Notes: generated from the sequence alone by a model not told the origin. A stretch of 64,000 nt of DNA from Caulobacter sp. Root1455 (GCF_001426905.1 NZ_LMFQ01000020.1:248001-312000), one strand, 5' to 3'. Shown: positions 34,839-43,225, counted from the first letter of the stretch. Numbers and translations: made by a program.

Positions 34839-35159
34839 TTAAACGAGGATCTGCAAGCCGTGCTTCTGGACAATTGCCAGCAGCTTGAGCGCCGCCCCGC
34901 TGGGCTTCTTGGCCCCGGCCTCCCACTTCTCCACGGTGCTCTCACTGGTGTTGAGATAGCGGGCAAAGACCGGCTGGCTGACATGGTTGCTCTCGCGGAG
35001 CTGTTTGATCTGCGCGGGCTCGATCATCGGCGGCACGGTGAGGCACGTGGCGTCGAAGTCGCGCATCGTGGCCTTGTCGATCGTGCCGGCCCGGTACATC
35101 CCAGCGACGTTGTCATGGATCGCCTCGAAGGCGTCGCTCTTAAACTTGCGCTTGGTCAT
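34839..35159 (-). CDS. HTH antitoxin (HigA/NadS-like)
   Basis: 106-aa protein with a helix-turn-helix in its C-terminal half (IKQLRESNHVSQPVFARYLNTSESTVEKWEAG). It is the second gene of a toxin-first pair, overlapping the toxin by 20 bases, the usual HigBA/NadTS order. It should neutralise the toxin and repress the shared promoter. Confidence 0.82.
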   Translation of the reverse strand: MTKRKFKSDAFEAIHDNVAGMYRAGTIDKATMRDFDATCLTVPPMIEPAQIKQLRESNHVSQPVFARYLNTSESTVEKWEAGAKKPSGAALKLLAIVQKHGLQILV

Positions 35160-35523
35160 GACAGATCTCCAAAATCGCCTTGGCCCGTAGCTCCTTGGCG
35201 ATCTCCACGTCGGTCTTTTCGGCGTAGAGATCGGCCAACTTACGAAAGGCCTTCAATTCGTCGTCGTCGATATTTGCCCTGTCCTTCTTGGCGAACAGAT
35301 AGGCGTAAACCCAATACCTTCGACCTTTGGCCAGGATGATGCTGCGGCTACGGTTCTTGTCGAGGCGCTTCTTGAACACCCCGCCACCCAGATCATCGGC
35401 CTGGCCTGCCATGGCCGCCGCAACCGCCGCGCAAAGCTCGCTGTCCTTGATCAGCGCTTTCTTGGCCGCCTTGGTGAACCAAGCCGTCTTGAAGACCCGC
35501 GCGACGTCGTTGGCCTCGGTCAT
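35140..35523 (-). CDS. RelE/HigB-like toxin
   Basis: 127-aa protein (from ATG 35523, MTEANDVARVFKTAWFTKAA) with the fold-typical segments FKKRLDKNRSRSIILAKGRRYWVYAYLFAKKDRANI. This matches RelE-superfamily ribosome-dependent mRNA nucleases that pair with HTH antitoxins. The longer frame from 35553 is less likely. The pair probably stabilises the island. Confidence 0.8.
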   Translation of the reverse strand: MTEANDVARVFKTAWFTKAAKKALIKDSELCAAVAAAMAGQADDLGGGVFKKRLDKNRSRSIILAKGRRYWVYAYLFAKKDRANIDDDELKAFRKLADLYAEKTDVEIAKELRAKAILEICHDQAQV

Positions 35524-35575
35524 GAGAAATATGTAGCACTTAGTGCTATCCAATTCAATGGCGAGAGCACGTGCA

Positions 35576-36277
35576 TCATGACGCGCTCAGGGAGTCCACG
35601 CTGATCAGACAGCGCTTTGCGCCCTTGGCCTTTTGAGCGGCAGCTACGCACCGAGCCAGCACATCACGGTTTTGCTCGACGATCCGCCGCGCGGTTTGTA
35701 TCTCCTGCCAACGCTGCGGGTCAGCGACAGCCAGCAGTCGCTCACCAGCCGGCCACATATCGCGGTGAAGCACGCGGGCCGCCCTCCTCTCGAGCCAAGC
35801 CCATTGTTCTGGAGCCGCCTGCGCAACGATGACTGGAAAGCTCGCGCCGAGAACCGCGCCGCCGACCACACCGGCCAACGCCGCCTGCAAAAGCCGCCAG
35901 TTCTGCACGCTGGCCAATCGCGCGGTATCGACCCAGCCGCGAAGATCGCCGGCCGCTCGTTGAAGCATCTCCTGGGCCTGATGCAACGTCGCGCGGTCCT
36001 GTCGCCGGGCCTCATCACCGGCCGCCGCAATCTGCTGCGCGATCTCAGCGGGCGTAGCCGCCAACGCCGGACTCGTCGCCAACTTCCCTATCCGCCCAAC
36101 CGCGACCCTCACGCCTTGAGCGATCTCGCCCAGCGTCTCGCTGTAATCTGGGACCGATGCTCGTTCGGCGGCGAGCCCTGCCAGAGCGACATTCAACAAG
36201 GCCACTTCCCGCCGCAACGCCTCGAACGCCACCGCCGCCGGATCTACCGGCGCTTCTGATCCGATATCCTGATCCAT
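35576..36277 (-). CDS. DUF6118-like membrane-anchored protein, traA-linked
   Basis: 233-aa protein. The N-terminal half is coiled-coil-like (FEALRREVALLNVALAGLAAERA). One hydrophobic segment follows (NWRLLQAALAGVVGGAVLGASFPVIVA), then a charged domain (ARRVLHRDMWPAGERLLAVADPQRWQEI). I recognise this as the DUF6118 type often found next to TraA relaxase genes. It lies 15 bases after traA and is probably in its operon. It may tie the transfer machinery to the membrane. Confidence 0.65.
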   Translation of the reverse strand: MDQDIGSEAPVDPAAVAFEALRREVALLNVALAGLAAERASVPDYSETLGEIAQGVRVAVGRIGKLATSPALAATPAEIAQQIAAAGDEARRQDRATLHQAQEMLQRAAGDLRGWVDTARLASVQNWRLLQAALAGVVGGAVLGASFPVIVAQAAPEQWAWLERRAARVLHRDMWPAGERLLAVADPQRWQEIQTARRIVEQNRDVLARCVAAAQKAKGAKRCLISVDSLSAS

Positions 36278-36292
36278 CCCAACCTCCTGCTT

Positions 36293-39166
36293 TCAGATGC
36301 CAAGTCCTCGGCCGCGCCCGATGCCGAGGTAGTCCGAGAGTCCCTGGCCGACGCTGCGCCCCATCTCGGCCGGGAGCCATAGCTCGGGCCTGCGGGCGCG
36401 CAGCAGCGACTCCACCTGCGGGTCGCGCTCCAGGCTCTTGGCCATCGCGCCCATGCGGTCCTGGACCTGGCCGGCCCCGGTCATGTCGCCCGCGCGATGC
36501 AGGGCTGAGCGCTGGCGCTCCAGGCCCTGCCAGCGCTCGACGAAGCGGTCGGCGCGCAGACGCGGATCTGCCCTGACCTCGGCCTCAAGCTGAAGGACGC
36601 GGATCGCTCGCTGAGTGCGCCCCGACGCAGTCTCCCCGGCCAAGCCTGGATCGCGGACGTAGGCCCGCTCCAGATCCTTGGCGGCGTACCGACCGATCTT
36701 CCCCACGGCCTCGCGCGCCTGCTCCAGGGCCTGCCGCTGATGAGCGAGCACCGGCAAGCCGCGGTCGTTCATACGCATGACGTCGGCCGCGGCGCGCGCG
36801 TGGCGCTCGATCACCCGGCTCTGAACAACCTGATCGTCATCACGCGCCGGCGCCGTCGGTTGATGCGGGGGGCTGGCCGGGCGGAATCCGGCGAACATCC
36901 CGCGCTCGCGTTGCGGCGGCTCCTTGGGCCGCATCGACGCCGGCACATGAATGTCGCGCCGCTCGGCGAAGTCGCTGGCCATGTCCTTGGCCTGCTCGCG
37001 CGACAGCACGCGGGTCAGCTTGCCGAAATCCTCGAACTCGTCGCGGCCATAGTGAACCTGCAGGCTGTCACGATGCCGCGACAGGGCGACATAGGCGCCG
37101 TGGCGATCCATCCCCGGCGTCGCCAGCACATGGGTCCGATCGACCGTGACGCCCTGGCTCTTATGGATGGTGGCCGCGTAGCCGTGATCGACCTGGGCGT
37201 AATCCTTCAGGTCGAAGGCGACCGAGCGCCCTGCGTCGGGACGCCCGGCGTCGAGACGCACGGTTATGTGGGTGGCCGATACCTGCTCGATCTCACCGAG
37301 CATGCCGTTCTTCACCCCCAGCCCGCGATCGTTCTTCAGGAACATCAGCCGATCGCCGGCCGCGAATGCGCGCTCGCCGCGCTCGGCCTTGACCGTCACG
37401 TCCTCGCCCAAGGCGCCGGCCTGGCGCAGCCGCTCGCGGGCCGTCAGGTTGAGATCGCGCACCTCGTCATTGGTGTGGGTCAGGATGATCCGGCTCTTGC
37501 CGGGCTCGGCCACGCGGTCGCGATCCCAACGCTCGACCAAATCCTCCCGCGCCTTGTCGCGGGTCTCGGCGGCGTGGACCATGCCACGCGCCTCGTAAGA
37601 TGCCAGCGCCTCGCCCGTCCGACCGGTGGCCAGATGCCGCGTGGCGTCGCGCTGCCAGTCCTCATGCTGCCGCCGAACCTGAGTGATCTCGACGTGAGAA
37701 TGACGCTCGGCGATCGACCGGAACGCCGCTCCGGCCTCGATGGCCTGAAGCTGCTCGGGATCGCCGACCAACACCACCTTCGCCCCGGCCTTCTCGGCCG
37801 CCGACAACAGCCGCTCCATCTGTCGCGAACCAATCATCCCGGCCTCGTCGATCACCAGCACGTCGCGGGCGTCGAGCAGCTCGCGCCCCTGGCTCCACTG
37901 ATGCTCCAGGCTGGCGATTGTGCGGGACGCGATGCCAGAGCCGCCCTCCAGGTTCTCGGCGGCGATACCCGCCAGCGCCAAGCCCTGAACGCGATAGCCG
38001 GCGTCTTCCCAGGCCTCCCGCGCCACGCCAAGAAGCGCCGACTTGCCGGTGCCGGCGTAGCCGACCACCACGCCCAGATCGCGGGCCTGGGTGACATGCT
38101 CAAACGCGGCCTTCTGCTCGCCAGAGAGGACGAGACCGCGCTGCTCCGCGAGCGCCAAAGCGCGGCGCTGATCCAGTTCGCTGACCCGATGCGCCCGACG
38201 CTCGGCCATCACGGCGGCGGCGCGGTGCAGGCGGTCCTCGACCGCGATCATCTCGCGGCTGGTGAACCGATCCTGGCCGCGTCCGTCCTGGCCCAAGGCC
38301 ACCAGCTCGGGCGAGGCCTGCACGGCGCCCATGGCCCGGTCGAACTGCTCCTTCCCATCCGAATGACGGTGCATGAACATCGCCAGGTCACGGCGGGTGA
38401 AGGTGGCTTGCTGCTTGGTGATGGCGTCTAGGGCAATGCGAGGATCGGCGATGATCCGCTCGCCATTGGCCCGTGCGATCTCGTGGTGTTCGTCGAGCCG
38501 ATCGGCCTCCAGGCCCTCGTCGGCCCTGCGCCCGGCGGCCGGGCCGATCTTGTTCTGCGGCTCAAGCTCGATGCCCTGGTGTTCCAGGCTGCGGTGATCG
38601 ATCCGCGCGTCGATGTCGATCTGCGCCAGCCGCTCATTGACGTGATCGGCCCAGGCCTCGCGCCAATGCTCGACCAGTTCGGTACGGTTCCAGTTGCGGA
38701 CCTTGGCGCCGAACCCGTCGTCGCCGACCTCGCGCATCGACAACATAACGTGGGCATGGGGCTTGGCCAGGCCATCGGGGCCGATATCCCAATGCACATT
38801 GAGATCGGCGACCATCCCGCGATCGACCATCTCGCGCTGGACGAAGTCGCGGGCCAGCTCGATGCCTTGGGCCTGGTCCATCTCGCGGGGGATGGCGAAC
38901 TCGACCTCGCGGGAGAGCTGGGCGTCCTTGCGCTTCTCGCCGGCCTCGACGGTGTTCCACAGTGTCGCGCGGTCGGTCAGATGGTCGGGCGCGCCGTCCG
39001 GCAGCATCACTTCGGAATGGACGACGCCGCTTTTGTTGGTGAAGTCGTGATCGCGATCCAACCGCTCGTCGTGCAGCCGCGAGGCGGAGCGATAGGCGGC
39101 CGAGGCCACGGCGCTGGCCCCGGTGGCGCGGCTGATGACTTTGACGGAGAAGTGGAAGATCGCCAT
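36293..39166 (-). CDS. traA: Ti-type conjugative relaxase/helicase TraA
   Basis: 957-aa relaxase that should nick oriT and unwind the transferred strand. The MobA/MobL domain covers residues ~1-240 (MAIFHFSVKVISRATGASAV, AKPHAHVMLSMREV with the HxH metal motif). A RecD-like helicase follows: Walker A GYAGTGKSAL (~370-378), motif II VIDEAGMI, and DHGYAATIHKSQGVT. The ATG at 39166 is the family start; the open frame begins 13 codons earlier. It is divergent from traC across an oriT-like site. This is the arrangement of Ti plasmids, but no TraG or Trb genes are in the island. Confidence 0.93.
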   Translation of the reverse strand: MAIFHFSVKVISRATGASAVASAAYRSASRLHDERLDRDHDFTNKSGVVHSEVMLPDGAPDHLTDRATLWNTVEAGEKRKDAQLSREVEFAIPREMDQAQGIELARDFVQREMVDRGMVADLNVHWDIGPDGLAKPHAHVMLSMREVGDDGFGAKVRNWNRTELVEHWREAWADHVNERLAQIDIDARIDHRSLEHQGIELEPQNKIGPAAGRRADEGLEADRLDEHHEIARANGERIIADPRIALDAITKQQATFTRRDLAMFMHRHSDGKEQFDRAMGAVQASPELVALGQDGRGQDRFTSREMIAVEDRLHRAAAVMAERRAHRVSELDQRRALALAEQRGLVLSGEQKAAFEHVTQARDLGVVVGYAGTGKSALLGVAREAWEDAGYRVQGLALAGIAAENLEGGSGIASRTIASLEHQWSQGRELLDARDVLVIDEAGMIGSRQMERLLSAAEKAGAKVVLVGDPEQLQAIEAGAAFRSIAERHSHVEITQVRRQHEDWQRDATRHLATGRTGEALASYEARGMVHAAETRDKAREDLVERWDRDRVAEPGKSRIILTHTNDEVRDLNLTARERLRQAGALGEDVTVKAERGERAFAAGDRLMFLKNDRGLGVKNGMLGEIEQVSATHITVRLDAGRPDAGRSVAFDLKDYAQVDHGYAATIHKSQGVTVDRTHVLATPGMDRHGAYVALSRHRDSLQVHYGRDEFEDFGKLTRVLSREQAKDMASDFAERRDIHVPASMRPKEPPQRERGMFAGFRPASPPHQPTAPARDDDQVVQSRVIERHARAAADVMRMNDRGLPVLAHQRQALEQAREAVGKIGRYAAKDLERAYVRDPGLAGETASGRTQRAIRVLQLEAEVRADPRLRADRFVERWQGLERQRSALHRAGDMTGAGQVQDRMGAMAKSLERDPQVESLLRARRPELWLPAEMGRSVGQGLSDYLGIGRGRGLGI

Positions 39167-39189
39167 GGCGACAGACCACTTACTATCCT

Positions 39190-39230
39190 GAGCGCACGTC
39201 GGCACGACGTATAAGCGCGCCCTCCAAGAT
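39190..39230. other. Putative Q-type oriT
   Basis: A 6-bp perfect inverted repeat (ACGTCG, GCA, CGACGT; 39196-39210) is followed by ATAAGCGCGCCCTCC (39211-39225). The latter resembles the nic core of IncQ and Ti-type origins, TAAGTGCG/CCCTC, as I recall it. The site sits between the divergent traA and traC genes, where oriT lies in Ti plasmids. Nicking, after 39219 by analogy, is inferred. Confidence 0.65.
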
Positions 39231-39337
39231 TAAAATCTCGGGAGGGACCGGACCGTCCCAATGTGTTCCGCCGACCTTACAGCCTTCCGAGCGCCGTTGT
39301 TTTATCCTCTTCGCATCCCGCACTCATGGAGACTGCG

Positions 39338-39604
39338 ATGCGCAAGCCCCGAGACTTTGATGCAGAGCTGAAGACGCTGGAAGACAAGGCCAGAACGCTG
39401 AAGGAGCGGAAGATCAAACAGCTCGGCGAACTGGTGATCGCCACAGGGGCCGACGCGCTGGATGTCGAGACCTTGGCGGGCGGGCTGCTGGGCCTAGTCG
39501 AGACGAAGGACGCTGCCCGCAAGGCGGAGTGGCGCAAGCGCGGGGCGGGGTTCTTTCGCAGCGGGAAGGCAGAACCTGCGCGCGCTGCTGGCGGCGAACA
39601 ATGA
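39338..39604 (+). CDS. traC: TraC-like conjugal transfer protein
   Basis: 88-aa protein with a charged helical N-terminus (MRKPRDFDAELKTLEDKARTLKERKIKQLGELVIATGADAL) typical of TraC/TraD accessory relaxosome proteins. ATG 39338 has GGAG six bases upstream. It probably helps TraA bind oriT. The last 15 residues (SGKAEPARAAGGEQ) overlap, in another frame, what looks like the start of the next coding region. Confidence 0.78.
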   Translation: MRKPRDFDAELKTLEDKARTLKERKIKQLGELVIATGADALDVETLAGGLLGLVETKDAARKAEWRKRGAGFFRSGKAEPARAAGGEQ

Positions 39605-39677
39605 CGCCGTCCGTCGAATCAACGCGGCGCGACACAGGCTTGAGGCGCGGCGGGCCAGGACGGACACGCGGACCTGG

Positions 39678-39884
39678 GTGATGCAGCGGCGCGAGCGGAC
39701 GCATCACCTGATCGAACTCGGCGGCCTGGTGCAGAAGGCCGGCCTCGTCGATCTGACCGGCGACGACCGCGCCGCGCTCTACGGCGCGTTCCTGACGCTG
39801 GCGATGATGCTCCAAGGCGAGGACCGCGAACATACCCTGGCGCTCTGGCGACGCGGCGGAAAGCGGGCCTTTGAAGAGTCGTAA
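39678..39884 (+). CDS. traD: TraD-like conjugal transfer protein, start uncertain
   Basis: About 68 aa (GTG 39678 or ATG 39681), with the family core RTHHLIELGGLVQKAGLVDLTGDDRAALYGAFLTLAMML and a C-terminal RGGKRAFEES. The same frame is open from 39498 and reads as a plausible helical extension (QNLRALLAANNDAVRRINAAR), but has no ATG, GTG or TTG there. Either the short form is correct or the original start was lost or replaced by a frameshift from traC. Confidence 0.7.
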   Translation: MMQRRERTHHLIELGGLVQKAGLVDLTGDDRAALYGAFLTLAMMLQGEDREHTLALWRRGGKRAFEES

Positions 39885-39966
39885 CCGACCAGATCTTCGC
39901 CTACCTCATAGCCTTCGCATCCATTTGACGGTGGATCATCGGAAGTTGTCGGCGGGGGAACGCGCG

Positions 39967-40485
39967 GTGATTTTGACTATCCATACCAGTGACGAATTAA
40001 ATGCGCATCTCGCGACGCTAGACGACGCCACGGCCAAGGCGATGACGGTGCTACGGGCTGCCGTAACTCCGCGCGAGGTCCTGAGGAGAATGAAATTCGA
40101 GCCGATCGGCTTTCATCCAATCAGTCATCAGCCCCTGAACTTGATAGAGCAGATCAATCAGACCTTCACGTTCATGGTGGCCCTGAAGGCGACCGAGTGG
40201 CTGCTTCACCGCCATCCAGACGCGGGCGGTTTTCACCTTGCGCCCGGAGCAAGCTTTGCCCAACCCCTCGACATAATGAGCGTCGAGCCGGGTTTGGTTG
40301 GCGCTGAATCGTTTGCGGCGGTCAGCCCCAACAACAATGGCAAGCTGGTGAAGGATCTTAAAAAATTGGCCGGCGCGGCTGAGACTTATCGCTACGCGTT
40401 TTTCTACGCCCCCAACTTCCCTTTTGGCCGCGTAACGCATCTGGAAAAAATCACCGGCGTCGAAGTGCATTGTGTGGAGATCTGA
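39967..40485 (+). CDS. Unknown protein after traD
   Basis: 172-aa soluble protein. GTG 39967 (MILTIHTSDELNAHLATL) has GGGGGAA seven bases upstream. The longer frame from 39871 overlaps traD. I recognise no family. Features: a helical N-terminal half, PIGFHPISHQPLNLIEQINQ, and a C-terminal mixed alpha/beta segment with YAFFYAPNFPFGRVTHLEKITGVEVHCVEI. Base use fits island genes. It may be an accessory cargo gene. Confidence 0.55.
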   Translation: MILTIHTSDELNAHLATLDDATAKAMTVLRAAVTPREVLRRMKFEPIGFHPISHQPLNLIEQINQTFTFMVALKATEWLLHRHPDAGGFHLAPGASFAQPLDIMSVEPGLVGAESFAAVSPNNNGKLVKDLKKLAGAAETYRYAFFYAPNFPFGRVTHLEKITGVEVHCVEI

Positions 40486-40554
40486 ACCGACGTTCCGGCT
40501 ATCCCCAACCTTCGTTCGGAGACAATCCGCCCTGGATCGCTTGGTGGAACAAGG

Positions 40555-40648
40555 GCCGGACGGGCTGGCGCGCGTCAAGGGTGCGCCCTGCGGGGCGCAT
40601 CGCGAAGCGACGGCGAAGCCGCCCTTGACCCGCACCAGCCCGCCCGGC
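40555..40648. other. 94-nt cloverleaf-like inverted repeat
   Basis: Outer arms pair in three blocks: GCCGG/CCGGC, CGGGCTGG/CCAGCCCG (40561-40568 with 40635-40642) and GTCAAGGG/CCCTTGAC (40574-40581 with 40622-40629). Between the arms lie three small hairpins: TGCGCCC-TGCG-GGGCGCA (40582-40599), CGC-GAA-GCG (40601-40609) and CGGC-GAA-GCCG (40611-40621). It lies in a 327-base gap without a gene. It could be an ncRNA, a single-strand origin or a protein-binding cruciform. Confidence 0.6.
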
Positions 40649-40812
40649 AGAGGCTCTCCAAGCGCTCCAGGGCGAGCACCGACCGTTTCGGTCCTAGCTC
40701 CCGCGAGCAGGTACGCAATCGGGCGAGGCGGTACGTCTCCGACGCAAGACGCGTTGACGTTTGGTTTAACGGTTGAAACCGTGTCGCTCTCGCATTGCCT
40801 TGGAGCGTGACT

Positions 40813-41424
40813 ATGGCCGCTGTCCCGTCGTCTGCCGTTTTGCGCGCCATCGTCCGGCACTATCGACTGCGAGCCGACGAGCGTGCCGAGGAGGACAGTT
40901 ACTGGCGGGCAGGAGAGGACTTAGCCGAAGCCATCCATCGATCGGTGGGGCTAGAGACGCCTTGGGGGAAGCATAGTCACCAGCAATTATTACCGCCTGC
41001 CGTGTTGTTGGCCAGCCGCGCGAAATTGCTGGCAGATCAGGAACGACTGCGCGGCACCAACTCGTTCGACGCCCTTTTAAGCCAAGTCGAAATGACGCTT
41101 GATCCAGTCCGTGGCGCCGGAGAGATGCTCGACTATGACGCCGCCGATCGGATTGGGCTGTGTCTTCGACGTGAGCCAGAGGCGATCTACCTCCACAACG
41201 GGACACGCCGAGGTGCCCAGGCGCTGATTGATGGTCTCGGCGGCAACGTCCGCTCTATTTCTCGTGAGCGGTTGCCCCCCGAGTTCCATGGACTGAGCTA
41301 TCGCGAAATCGAGGACATTCTCTGCATCTATTGCAGCGTCTTTACAGGCGAAAGCCCAGTGCCTGATGACAGGGAAAGGTCGTGTGGGCGAAAGGCCCGT
41401 AAACCTCAATCTCGGCGCTGCTAG
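40813..41424 (+). CDS. Unknown island protein
   Basis: 203-aa soluble protein starting ATG 40813 (MAAVPSSAVLRAIVRHYRLRA), with GGAG seven bases upstream. An in-frame ATG at 40795 would add six residues. No family recognised. It is helical, has a Pro/Trp motif (SVGLETPWGKHSHQQLLPPAV) and a very basic tail (CGRKARKPQSRRC). It is convergent with the four-gene operon to its right, overlapping by four bases at the stops. Confidence 0.5.
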   Translation: MAAVPSSAVLRAIVRHYRLRADERAEEDSYWRAGEDLAEAIHRSVGLETPWGKHSHQQLLPPAVLLASRAKLLADQERLRGTNSFDALLSQVEMTLDPVRGAGEMLDYDAADRIGLCLRREPEAIYLHNGTRRGAQALIDGLGGNVRSISRERLPPEFHGLSYREIEDILCIYCSVFTGESPVPDDRERSCGRKARKPQSRRC

Positions 41425-41918
41425 GTTCCAACAATCGGCGCGCCGCAATGAGCGCATCGGACGTGCTGCATCTCGGCCACCGCGCCCTTAAACAACTCAA
41501 AGCCGTCGCCGCGTTCATGGTCCATGACCTTTACGGCGACCCGAAGCTTGCTGGCGACACCTCGCATGTCACGCGCGGCCAGGGCCGGGAGGGCGTCGAG
41601 CCCTTGGCGTCTCTGCTCAAACAGCCCCTTCACCTGCTTGTCGATGGCGTCCATTTCTTCGGTCGGCGACAAGGCCTCACGCTGGTCGGGTGTCATCTCG
41701 CGCCACCGCCTTTCCTTGACGAGCACGTTCTCCAGATCCGACCAGCGCGACAACAGCCGGTCGATCTCGGCGTCGAGTGCTAGCCATGCATCGCACCGCG
41801 CCGTGACGTCATCTGACGGCGAAACGGGACCAACATTGGCTAGAATCGGCGTGGCGCTGGCCACCCCGATCAAGACCCGGCGGGAGACGGTGAAGGGGTC
41901 ATCCTTGTTGTCAGACAT
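41421..41918 (-). CDS. Twin-arginine-like protein B, unknown function
   Basis: 165-aa protein from ATG 41918 with GGAGG upstream. The N-terminus (DPFTVSRRVLIGVASATPILANVGPVSP) looks like a twin-arginine export signal. A helical body follows with RCDAWLALDAEIDRLLSRWSDLENVLVKERRWREMTPDQREAL. The C-terminus has CAHCGAPI, a single CxxC. It is clearly related to the product of 42728-43225 (same signal and same W...E..L...RRW.R.-(S/T)PDxR layout). Last gene of a four-gene overlapping operon. Function unknown. Confidence 0.6.
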   Translation of the reverse strand: MSDNKDDPFTVSRRVLIGVASATPILANVGPVSPSDDVTARCDAWLALDAEIDRLLSRWSDLENVLVKERRWREMTPDQREALSPTEEMDAIDKQVKGLFEQRRQGLDALPALAARDMRGVASKLRVAVKVMDHERGDGFELFKGAVAEMQHVRCAHCGAPIVGT

Positions 41919-42255
41919 GGCGAGCCTCCGGGCTGGATTCGGCGATGCGTCGGGGCCGGACGCGCTCAATGAGATCAAGGGTTGAGGTGAGCTGACAAAG
42001 CGCCGTCGCCATGTGCGCCTCGACCGCTTGAACCGGGAGGCCCAATTGACGGCCGATCAGCCCGTAATCGAGCGCCTGGACACAGCACAGCAGGAATACG
42101 TCTCGCGTGTCGCCACGAAGGTTCATCACGGCGTAGGACGTCACTTGCTGGCTGTTATGAGGATCAAAGCCGCTGCCGCGCCACAGGCGTCGGTGTCGGC
42201 AACGCCACCACTGCGTCGGATCGAGCAGCCAAAGCTTCCCATGGCGGCGCATCAT
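41911..42255 (-). CDS. Stand-alone sigma-70 region-4-like HTH protein
   Basis: 114-aa protein starting at ATG 42255 (ATGA overlap with the upstream stop) and overlapping the next start by eight bases. Residues ~45-100 (RGDTRDVFLLCCVQALDYGLIGRQLGLPVQAVEAHMATALCQL) match sigma region 4 of ECF-type factors: the RxVFLL start, the I..LG HTH turn and the VE.H..AL end. No region 2 is present, so it cannot be a full sigma factor. It may be a DNA-binding regulator of its operon. Confidence 0.65.
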   Translation of the reverse strand: MMRRHGKLWLLDPTQWWRCRHRRLWRGSGFDPHNSQQVTSYAVMNLRGDTRDVFLLCCVQALDYGLIGRQLGLPVQAVEAHMATALCQLTSTLDLIERVRPRRIAESSPEARHV

Positions 42256-42731
42256 TCGCCCTCCATGTTCATCAGACTGGGCTCGTCGTCTAACGCCTCG
42301 CGGTCGATGGTGGCGCTTACGCCGGCAATGAGGTCCCGGACCGTTTCGCAGGCCTCGGGCCAGGACACCGACGCGACGGCCTCTGGCGTCATCGCCGAAA
42401 CGGCGTGGACCTTGTAGTAAGGGCTGAGAAGCGCGGCGAGCGCGGAGAGCCCCAAAGGCGCGCCGATGAAGCCGGCGCGCCGAGCGCACTTCAGCGCCTT
42501 GGTCAGGTCGTGGCGGATGTGAATCCGATTCCAGTCGTCGCTCATCCCGCGATCGAGCAGATAGGCCTTGAGCGCCAATTCGATCGCGATGGCGAGGAAG
42601 TAGCGGGTCACCTCCGGGTGGCGATCCTGCGCCGTCTCGGCGGCCTCGTGAAAGCCCGCTGCGTTGCGGAGGAAGGTGTACGCCAACAGCCAATCGGCGC
42701 CGCCGCGTCGTCTGGGCGCCCGGCGGCTCAT
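42252..42731 (-). CDS. HEPN-like protein in unknown operon
   Basis: 159-aa helical protein. YFLAIAIELALKAYLLDRG followed by HIRHDLTKALKCARRAG resembles HEPN-type domains (conserved helix then DL..L), but no clear Rx4-6H RNase motif is visible. The family call is tentative. It overlaps both neighbours by four bases (ATGA at each end), so its translation is coupled to theirs. Confidence 0.5.
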   Translation of the reverse strand: MSRRAPRRRGGADWLLAYTFLRNAAGFHEAAETAQDRHPEVTRYFLAIAIELALKAYLLDRGMSDDWNRIHIRHDLTKALKCARRAGFIGAPLGLSALAALLSPYYKVHAVSAMTPEAVASVSWPEACETVRDLIAGVSATIDREALDDEPSLMNMEGE

Positions 42732-43225
42732 TTTGGCGCGCTGAGTTTGGCGAGGTCACGGACGGCCCGGACGATCAGCCCGTGCGCCTCTGGGTGATCT
42801 TCCTCGAAGATTAGACGCCCCGCCACCGAGAGGTTGGCAATGACCGCTTCGACGCTCTTGGCCGGGGCTGGGCGCATAGCCTTGAGAAGTACGTGGCTTT
42901 CGGTCTCCAACTCATCGAGCCGCGCCTCGATCTGCGAAAACCGCGCGCCCTCTGGGACTGCGGCCCGCTCGTCAGGCGACAGGCGAAACCATCGGCGGTT
43001 TTTGATCAACCAACCTTCGAGGGTGCCCCATTCGGCTAGAAGTTGGCGATGCTCAACGTCCATGGCGATCCATTGCTGACAGATGGCAAGGTCGGGATCG
43101 CTTCTGACGGTATGTGGCCCAAGGCCACTGATCAGAGGCACCGCCGACGCTCCGGCCAGTACGGTGCGCCTCGATGGTTCAGGCAAGCGCGCAGGCGCGC
43201 TTCCCGCCTTTCGACGTGAGCTCAT
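42728..43225 (-). CDS. Twin-arginine-like protein A, unknown function
   Basis: 165-aa protein, first gene of the operon. PEPSRRTVLAGASAVPLISGLG is a twin-arginine-like signal. The body has ICQQWIAMDVEHRQLLAEWGTLEGWLIKNRRWFRLSPDERAAVPEGA and is helical. It is a paralog of the last gene of the operon. With the Xre gene on the other strand it shares a 97-base divergent promoter region that holds a perfect palindrome. Function unknown. Confidence 0.6.
   Translation of the reverse strand: MSSRRKAGSAPARLPEPSRRTVLAGASAVPLISGLGPHTVRSDPDLAICQQWIAMDVEHRQLLAEWGTLEGWLIKNRRWFRLSPDERAAVPEGARFSQIEARLDELETESHVLLKAMRPAPAKSVEAVIANLSVAGRLIFEEDHPEAHGLIVRAVRDLAKLSAPK

Noticed and set aside
42252-42731. Calling this a HEPN RNase toxin of a HEPN-MNT pair
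   Set aside because: No clear Rx4-6H motif and no nucleotidyltransferase neighbour.
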